From Clostridia bacterium (GTDB lineage: Bacteria; Bacillota; Clostridia; Christensenellales; Borkfalkiaceae): DNA of 64,000 bases. A model generated the notes under the pieces. It had not been told where the DNA came from, ran no database searches, and saw only the letters and a program-made list of their open reading frames with translations. Both the position numbers and the translations under genes were made by a program. The stretch is taken from positions 1 to 64,000 of the forward strand of contig JAFUJR010000030.1 in assembly GCA_017468085.1 (NCBI GenBank), read 5' to 3'. This document shows, one piece after another, positions 58,816 through 64,000 of the stretch (position 1 is its first letter; each line of letters starts with the position of its first letter).

Positions 58816-59784
58816 CTATTCTAAATATTGATAAACGGTATAAGAAAGTTTATCGAGCGCCTCCTCCACGTCGCCAAAAAGCATACAGCCCGCCGCGCGG
58901 ACGTGCCCGCCGCCACCGTAAACGCCTGCAATTTTATTCGCCTCCGCATAGGTTTTGGTACGAAGGGAAATTTTCCATTGTCCCTTTTTATACTCCATCA
59001 AGGACGCCGCGACCTCCACACCGTCGACGTTTAAAGGAAAATCGACAAAGCCCTCCGTCATAGACGGGTCTGCGCCGCATTCGTCCATCAACTGTTTAGA
59101 AATGACGATTGCCGCAAATTTCCCCTCGTGATAATAACGAATACCGCCCATCACCTTACCGAACAGCTTTGCGCGCTGCTTAGGTTGCTTTTTAAAAAGC
59201 TCGTAATTGAGTTTGCAAATATCTGCGCCCGCCTTAACGAGTTTTGCGCCGAGCAAAAAACACGCCTCGTCCACGTCGTCGTGCGAGAAATTGCCCGAAT
59301 CCGTCAACAAACCAAGCAGGAGATATTCCGCCGTTTTTTTGTCAAACGGAGCACCCATGTACGCGATGAGCGTTGCAATATGCATACAATTCGCCGCGCA
59401 AGTCTGCACAAAATCATAGGTGCAAAAGCCGTGATTAGAAACGTGATGATCAATGCAAACCGTATCGATTTTTTTGCGCTTTGCAAAGAAAAATTCTTCC
59501 GACAAAGCCCCCAATCTCTGCGCTTCGCTGCAATCTACGCAAACGAGCAAATCGTACGCGCTGGAAGGCTTTTTCGTTATCTTCTCCAAGCCCTCTACAA
59601 ACTGCAAATTAGACGGCAGATCGCTTTCGACGCACACCTGCGTCGTTACGCCCAGACTCTCTAACGCGCGCGAAAGCGCAAGCGCACTGCCTATCGCGTC
59701 GCCGTCGGGATTCATATGCGAGAATATCGCCACGGACTTTGCGCGGCGTAATCTGTCTGCAATTTGTTTCAAGCTGTTTTCCAT
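58816..59784 (-). CDS. nrnA: Bifunctional oligoribonuclease/pAp phosphatase NrnA
   Basis: A 322-residue DHH-DHHA1 phosphoesterase that degrades short RNA and removes pAp made in sulfur assimilation. Motif I is HMNPDGDAIGS (metal-binding Asp), the DHH motif is CIDHHVSN, and LLTDSGNF follows. The DHHA1 domain ends in GGGGHVRAAGC. The ATG at 59784 with AGGA upstream marks the start; a longer frame to 59850 lacks similarity. It follows rbfA, as in many Bacillota. Confidence 0.94.
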   Translation of the reverse strand: MENSLKQIADRLRRAKSVAIFSHMNPDGDAIGSALALSRALESLGVTTQVCVESDLPSNLQFVEGLEKITKKPSSAYDLLVCVDCSEAQRLGALSEEFFFAKRKKIDTVCIDHHVSNHGFCTYDFVQTCAANCMHIATLIAYMGAPFDKKTAEYLLLGLLTDSGNFSHDDVDEACFLLGAKLVKAGADICKLNYELFKKQPKQRAKLFGKVMGGIRYYHEGKFAAIVISKQLMDECGADPSMTEGFVDFPLNVDGVEVAASLMEYKKGQWKISLRTKTYAEANKIAGVYGGGGHVRAAGCMLFGDVEEALDKLSYTVYQYLE

Positions 59785-59865
59785 AGTATATATTCCTACA
59801 ATCGTTTGGCGAAACACTCGCCTGCGTAAGCAAAAACGCGCATTGTACATACGCGTTTTTCAAGT

Positions 59866-60249
59866 TTAGTTTTCTTCGTCCGTATCGTCTGCGGGCGTAG
59901 TATAGGTGATGGTCTTAAACAACTCGTCCATCTTCGCGCCGTAAACCATACTGCTGTCCGTGCGGAAAGTGAGGGCAGGCACGGTGCGCATACGCATTAC
60001 CTGCGCCAATTCGTGGCGGATAAAGCCCGCGCTCGACTGCAACGCCGCAAAACAAGCCTTCGTTTCCTCTTCGTTTACGCCGTAAATACTGACGTATACG
60101 TACGCCGTTTTTAAATCGGGCGCAACGTCCACTTCGGTAACGGAAACCAAGCCTTTCAGCCCTACGATCCTATCCTTGCGCAGACGGAGGATTTCGCTGA
60201 TTTCTTTTTGATATTCGCCGTTTAAACGGGAAGTTCTCGATACCTTCAT
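59866..60249 (-). CDS. rbfA: Ribosome-binding factor A
   Basis: A 127-residue factor that binds the 30S subunit and helps mature the 5' end of 16S rRNA. SRTSRLNGEYQKEISEILR at the N-terminus and APDLKTAYVYVSI in the middle are family features. The acidic tail ADDTDEEN is extra. The ATG overlaps the infB stop by one base (TAATG), so the two genes are coupled; a longer upstream frame is inside infB. Confidence 0.94.
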   Translation of the reverse strand: MKVSRTSRLNGEYQKEISEILRLRKDRIVGLKGLVSVTEVDVAPDLKTAYVYVSIYGVNEEETKACFAALQSSAGFIRHELAQVMRMRTVPALTFRTDSSMVYGAKMDELFKTITYTTPADDTDEEN

Positions 60250-62918
60250 TACGCTTTGATTTCCTCCGTAACGTAGCACTCGATAATATCGCCAATGCGA
60301 ATTTCGTTAAAGCCCTCGATTGCGCAACCGCATTCATAGCCGTGGTTGACTTCTTTTACGTCGTCCTTAAATCTCTTAAGCTGTTTTACGCCGCCTTCGC
60401 AAATCATGATATCTTCGCGATAGATACGGAGCTTACCGCCGCGTACGATTTTGCCGTCCGTAACGTAGCAGCCTGCAATCGTGCCCACGCCCGTGATATT
60501 GAACGTCTGGCGCACTTCGCATTTACCCGTAAGAATTTCTCTGAGTTTGGGTGCGAGCATACCTTTAAGCGCTTTTTCCATATCGTCGATAAGCTCGTAA
60601 ATGATACGGTAGCTTCTCACGTCCACCTTCGAGGTTTCGGCAATCTTCTTCGCCTTGGTGTCGGGACGGACGTTGAAACCGATGATGATAGCGTTTGCGC
60701 TGTCCGCGAGCATAACGTCGCCCTCGTTGATCGCGCCTGCCGCAGAGTGGATAACCTTTACGCGTACTTCCTCGTTGGAAAGTTTTTCAAGGGACTGCTT
60801 CACAGCCTCTACGCTACCCTGCACGTCGCCTTTGACGATGATGTTGAGGTTCTTCATCTTGCCTTCTTCCACTTGAGCGAAAATGTCGTCGAGCGAAACG
60901 CGGCCCTGTTCCTTAATCATGCTTTCGCGTTCACGGTTCTTTCTTTCTTCCTGTACCTGCTTCATCAGCGCTTGATCAACCGCCATAATGCTGTCGCCTG
61001 CGTTGGGTACGTCTTCCAAACCGAGAATGGAAACCGCCATAGACGGGCCTGCGGATTTGACCGCTCTACCCTTATCGTCGAACATAGCGCGCACACGCCC
61101 CATCGTCGTACCCGACAAGATGTTATCGCCCGTTTTGAGCGTACCCGTCTGCACGATAATGCTTGCGACGGGACCCTTGCCCTTGTCGAGCTTAGCTTCG
61201 ATGATCGTACCCTTTGCTTGACGGTCAGGGTTGGCTTTAAGCTCTTGCATTTCCGCGACGAGGTTGACGGAATCCAACAATTCGTCGATACCCATACCCG
61301 TCTTTGCAGAAATAGGAATTACCATCGTATCTCCGCCCCATTCTTCGGGAACGAGCTCGTGTTGCATAAGCTCTTGTTTTACGCGGTCAGGGTTGACCTC
61401 GTATTTATCCATTTTGTTCATCGCAACGATGATAGGTACGTTTGCCGCCTTTGCGTGATTGATTGCTTCCACCGTTTGGGGCATGATACCGTCGTCCGCC
61501 GCAACCACGAGAATTACGACGTCGGTGATTTGCGCGCCGCGCGCACGCATAGACGTGAACGCCGCGTGTCCGGGCGTATCGATAAAGGTAATCTGCTTGC
61601 CTTTTGCGGTAACCGTATAAGCGCCGATACTCTGCGTAATGCCGCCTGCTTCCCCAGACGTAACGGAGGTGGAACGGATTTTATCGAGCAAGGACGTCTT
61701 ACCGTGGTCAACGTGTCCCATAACGGTAACGACGGGCGCGCGAGGCACTAACTTGCTTTCGTCCTCGGCAACGACGGTGTCCATAAGCACTTCTTCCGCC
61801 GTCTTTTCGGGCTTGTATTCAAGGTCGATACCCATATCCATTGCAATCATAAGCGCGTTGTCGTAATCGATGGAATCGTTAATGCCTTTCATAATGCCTT
61901 CTTTGAAAAGGCGCTTGGTGATTTCCACTGCGGAAACGCCGAGCTTTTCGGAAAGAACCTTCAAGGGAATATCCTTGGTCGTTACGACTGCGTGTTCGAT
62001 TTTTACGGTAGGAATTTCTTGGCTCTTCTGCTTTTTGGGCGAACGAACCTTTCTGTAACCGCTCTTATCTTCGTCGAAATCCTCCACCGTCATACCCTGC
62101 TGACGGGCAAGCGTACGCTTGGAAAGCGGTTTCTTTTCGCTGTACGTTTTCTCAAACGTCTTCTTTTTAGCGGGCGCAGAGAAATTCTTGCTTTCTTTCG
62201 GCGCGGTAATAGGCGCTGCGATGGGCGCATTTCCGCCCATAGGGCGGGTAGGTCTTGAACCGGACGCCGTCGGTCTGTTGCCGTAAGGTTTGTCGCCTGC
62301 GGGACGAGTAGGTCTATCGCCAGCGGGACGGGGGCGATAGGTAGAAGAACCGCCGAGCGTGGTTTCTACGCCGGGTTTTGCCACGTATACGCCCTGTTCT
62401 TGTCCGTTACGGAAATATCTGGGCGCGCGCGGCGCAGCGGGAGCTGCTTTAGGCACGAAAGTACGCGCCTCCGGCTTCGCTTCTGCTTTGGGCGCGGGCT
62501 TTTCTTCCGTCTTTTCTTCAACGGGTTTCGCCTCCGCCTTGACCTCGGGCTCTGCGGGAACTTCCTCTACGGGCTGTTCCGTTTCCGCCTTTTTCTTGGT
62601 TGCCTTCTTTTTGGGTTTTTCCGCTTCGGGAGCAGGCTTTTCCGCTTCGGCTTTCGCCTCTGCTTCCGCCTTTGCTTTCGCTTCTGCCTCAGCCGCGGCT
62701 TTTGCCGCTTCCTCCGCTGCGATACGCGCTTGCTCCTGCGCGATTGCCGCCGCTTCCACCGCATCACGCTCCGCTTTTTCCGCCTCTAATGCGGACAGCT
62801 TTTTTAAAATTTCAGCAAGGCTCTTTTCTGTGGAAGAAAGGCGTTTTTGCAGCCCGCCGAGCTGACCGTCGCCTAAAAGTCCCGTTAATTTTTCCACATT
62901 TTCGTATTTTTTTGCCAT
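60249..62918 (-). CDS. infB: Translation initiation factor IF-2
   Basis: An 889-residue GTPase that brings fMet-tRNA to the 30S start complex. A long N-terminal region (about 1-290) is low complexity, with Ala/Glu/Lys runs ([20 protein letters not shown]) and Pro/Arg/Gly stretches. The IF2-N domain is near 320. The G domain begins [17 protein letters not shown] near 400, with DTPGHAAF and NKMDK, followed by domains II-IV. The start at 62918 is preceded by GGAGG at a long 14-base distance. Genes before and after follow the standard nusA-ylxR-ylxQ-infB-rbfA order. Confidence 0.97.
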   Translation of the reverse strand: MAKKYENVEKLTGLLGDGQLGGLQKRLSSTEKSLAEILKKLSALEAEKAERDAVEAAAIAQEQARIAAEEAAKAAAEAEAKAKAEAEAKAEAEKPAPEAEKPKKKATKKKAETEQPVEEVPAEPEVKAEAKPVEEKTEEKPAPKAEAKPEARTFVPKAAPAAPRAPRYFRNGQEQGVYVAKPGVETTLGGSSTYRPRPAGDRPTRPAGDKPYGNRPTASGSRPTRPMGGNAPIAAPITAPKESKNFSAPAKKKTFEKTYSEKKPLSKRTLARQQGMTVEDFDEDKSGYRKVRSPKKQKSQEIPTVKIEHAVVTTKDIPLKVLSEKLGVSAVEITKRLFKEGIMKGINDSIDYDNALMIAMDMGIDLEYKPEKTAEEVLMDTVVAEDESKLVPRAPVVTVMGHVDHGKTSLLDKIRSTSVTSGEAGGITQSIGAYTVTAKGKQITFIDTPGHAAFTSMRARGAQITDVVILVVAADDGIMPQTVEAINHAKAANVPIIVAMNKMDKYEVNPDRVKQELMQHELVPEEWGGDTMVIPISAKTGMGIDELLDSVNLVAEMQELKANPDRQAKGTIIEAKLDKGKGPVASIIVQTGTLKTGDNILSGTTMGRVRAMFDDKGRAVKSAGPSMAVSILGLEDVPNAGDSIMAVDQALMKQVQEERKNRERESMIKEQGRVSLDDIFAQVEEGKMKNLNIIVKGDVQGSVEAVKQSLEKLSNEEVRVKVIHSAAGAINEGDVMLADSANAIIIGFNVRPDTKAKKIAETSKVDVRSYRIIYELIDDMEKALKGMLAPKLREILTGKCEVRQTFNITGVGTIAGCYVTDGKIVRGGKLRIYREDIMICEGGVKQLKRFKDDVKEVNHGYECGCAIEGFNEIRIGDIIECYVTEEIKA

Positions 62919-62922
62919 AGGT

Positions 62923-63249
62923 TCAGTTGTTTCCTCCCGAATAGAATGTAAACTCAGATTGATTTTTTGCTTCCGCGACGATTGCCGCCGCCAAATTTTC
63001 GTCCGTGATCGCAATCGCCTTGACTGCGGGACGGTGTAACAGTTCGCCGAGCAAGCCCCCGTCCGTCATAATCAGCGGACAGCCGAATTTTTCGTGCGCC
63101 TGCACGGCTGGTTTAAAGGAATTTTTGCCGATTGCGCCGTCCGCCATCAAAAGCTTAACCCCTTTTTTTTGCCGTTCGATCATTTCCACGCCGAAGATAA
63201 TTTTTCGTGCGCGGATACAAAAACCGAGGTAGGTTTCAATTTTATTCAT
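62923..63249 (-). CDS. ylxQ: L7Ae-family ribosomal protein YlxQ
   Basis: A 108-residue RNA-binding protein of the L7Ae/L30e fold found between ylxR and infB in Gram-positives. KIETYLGFCIRARKIIFG and VKLLMADGAIGKNSFK are typical. Members bind kink-turn RNA; the cellular role is not known. It overlaps ylxR by eight bases and ends four bases before the infB start. GGAGG lies twelve bases before the ATG. Confidence 0.9.
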   Translation of the reverse strand: MNKIETYLGFCIRARKIIFGVEMIERQKKGVKLLMADGAIGKNSFKPAVQAHEKFGCPLIMTDGGLLGELLHRPAVKAIAITDENLAAAIVAEAKNQSEFTFYSGGNN

Positions 63250-63514
63250 TCCCAACCCCGTCCTCCTTGACGCCGCGATATACCTCTTCGCCCACCTGCG
63301 ACGCAAACGCTTTATGCAACAGCTTTTTATCGCTCATTTTCTTTAAGCAAGCCTCGTCCGCGCAGACGTACGCGCCGCGCCCCGCCGCTTTGCCCGTAGG
63401 GTCGAAAAAGATTTCGCCAAGCGCGTTTTTCACCACGCGCGTCATCTCTTTTTTGGGTTTCATTACACGACACGCAATACACATGCGCATCGGAATTTTT
63501 TTCGTTTTAGGCAT
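63242..63514 (-). CDS. ylxR: YlxR-family RNA-binding protein
   Basis: A 90-residue DUF448 protein. RMCIACRVMKPKKEMTRVV carries the family's C-x-x-C and basic surface, and DPTGKAAGRGAYVC with ACLKKM follows. In other Bacillota YlxR binds RNA, and recent work links it to RNase P or transcription. It lies between nusA and ylxQ, its usual place. Confidence 0.93.
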   Translation of the reverse strand: MPKTKKIPMRMCIACRVMKPKKEMTRVVKNALGEIFFDPTGKAAGRGAYVCADEACLKKMSDKKLLHKAFASQVGEEVYRGVKEDGVGNE

Positions 63515-63555
63515 ACTTGCCTCCCATCGTTACCGATTTTTCGGTAGCAAACGGA

Positions 63556-64000
63556 TTATTCCTCGTCTGCTTCCTCTTCTGCTTCAAGCGCCGCCAAAAC
63601 TTCAGCCGCTTCGGGCGAAGACGCGCTCTTTACGTCGATTTTCCAGCCCGTCAATCTTGCCGCCAAACGCGCGTTTTGACCGTCGCGGCCAATCGCCAAG
63701 GACAACTTTTCGTCGGGTACGATTGCCATTGCGCTGCGTTCGCCGCGCGCCGTAACGGAAAGCACCGTCGCAGGCGACAACGCCTTGTAAATAAACGCCA
63801 AGGGGTCTTCGTTCCACGTGATGATGTCGATTTTTTCGCCGCCCAGTTCCGCTACGACGGCGTTTACTCTTGCGCCTCTGTTACCAACGCACGCGCCGAC
63901 TGCGTCCACGCGGGGGTCGTTGGAATAAATTGCCATTTTGGTACGGTGTCCGGGTTCACGCGCGATCTCTTTGATTTCCACGATACCTTGCGCAATTTCG
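63556..64000 (-). CDS. nusA: Transcription factor NusA (3' part; 5' end beyond window)
   Basis: Only the last 147 codons are in the window; the gene runs off the right edge. The reading IVEIKEIAREPGHRTKMAIY begins in KH1; GNRGARVNAVVAELGGEKID (quoted in part) is the KH1-KH2 signature, followed by GRDGQNARLAARLTGWKIDV, the second KH domain. NusA controls pausing, termination and antitermination. It ends in the acidic tail EAEEEADEE, without the AR repeats of enterobacteria, as in Gram-positives. Confidence 0.95.
   Translation of the reverse strand, partial: EIAQGIVEIKEIAREPGHRTKMAIYSNDPRVDAVGACVGNRGARVNAVVAELGGEKIDIITWNEDPLAFIYKALSPATVLSVTARGERSAMAIVPDEKLSLAIGRDGQNARLAARLTGWKIDVKSASSPEAAEVLAALEAEEEADEE

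Noticed and set aside
62567..62767. Lys/Arg-rich frame within infB
   Set aside because: It is an out-of-frame reading of the repetitive Ala/Glu/Lys region of IF-2.

Overview
This window looks like a chromosomal segment of an endospore-lineage Bacillota, most likely an uncultured gut-type clostridium. The signs are a spoIVA gene, a long Gram-positive SRP RNA with an Alu-type 5' half, an ECF vitamin transporter, a CdaA diadenylate cyclase, consensus TTGACA-N17-TATAAT promoters, strong GGAGG ribosome binding sites and mid-range GC. It is almost entirely housekeeping sequence. I see no phage, transposase or CRISPR array.

Layout, left to right. 1-9.6 kb: a GH127-like glycosidase, a tRNA cluster (fMet, Met, Glu), a 51-residue protein behind spoIVA, and a minus-strand run of membrane protein, methyltransferase, hslO, a TPR protein and a helical-repeat protein. 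9.6-12.8 kb: a promoter, lysine riboswitch and attenuator drive asd-dapA-dapB. 12.8-13.9 kb: a divergent pair of XRE repressor and membrane protein shares an operator. 14-24.3 kb (minus): gltX, a ketopantoate reductase-like gene, a shikimate kinase-like gene, a Nudix gene, a phosphatase, hemW, an alkyltransferase, lepA, a LysR regulator and mnmE. 24.5-29 kb: a fused EcfA1-EcfA2 ATPase, ecfT, truA and a membrane protein. 29.2-34.3 kb: a stand-alone ComEC-like metallo-beta-lactamase, an Mrp ATPase, SRP RNA, a repeat-rich gap, a Y-family polymerase and a thioredoxin reductase-like gene. 34.4-37.8 kb: an ECF sigma factor, its membrane anti-sigma factor and a lipoprotein sharing the anti-sigma's extracytoplasmic domain. 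37.8-41.7 kb: typA, folA, thyA. 41.8-48.9 kb (plus): pgk, tpiA, gpmI, secG, rnr, smpB. 49-54.5 kb: a nitrilase-fold pseudoenzyme, a 29-residue membrane peptide, a sugar kinase-like gene, a polysaccharide deacetylase, an esterase and lysC. 54.6-64 kb (minus): cdaA, holA, comEC lacking its beta-lactamase domain, an XRE gene, nrnA, rbfA, infB, ylxQ, ylxR and the 3' part of nusA.

Genes that work together: lysC with asd-dapA-dapB (lysine and diaminopimelate); folA-thyA (dTMP); pgk-tpiA-gpmI (lower glycolysis); nusA-ylxR-ylxQ-infB-rbfA-nrnA (transcription, translation, ribosome maturation); ecfA-ecfT (vitamin uptake). The ComEC channel and its usual metallo-beta-lactamase part lie about 27 kb apart.

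The most notable signals are three. First, the ECF sigma module has an identical bipartite promoter-like motif in front of both the sigma operon and the lipoprotein gene. Second, a 14-bp sequence, CGCGTACCTGCCCC, occurs five times exactly, plus near copies, in gaps and inside genes in different frames. Third, two families of intergenic inverted-repeat elements are present. All calls come from reading the sequence and comparing with remembered families; no database search was run.
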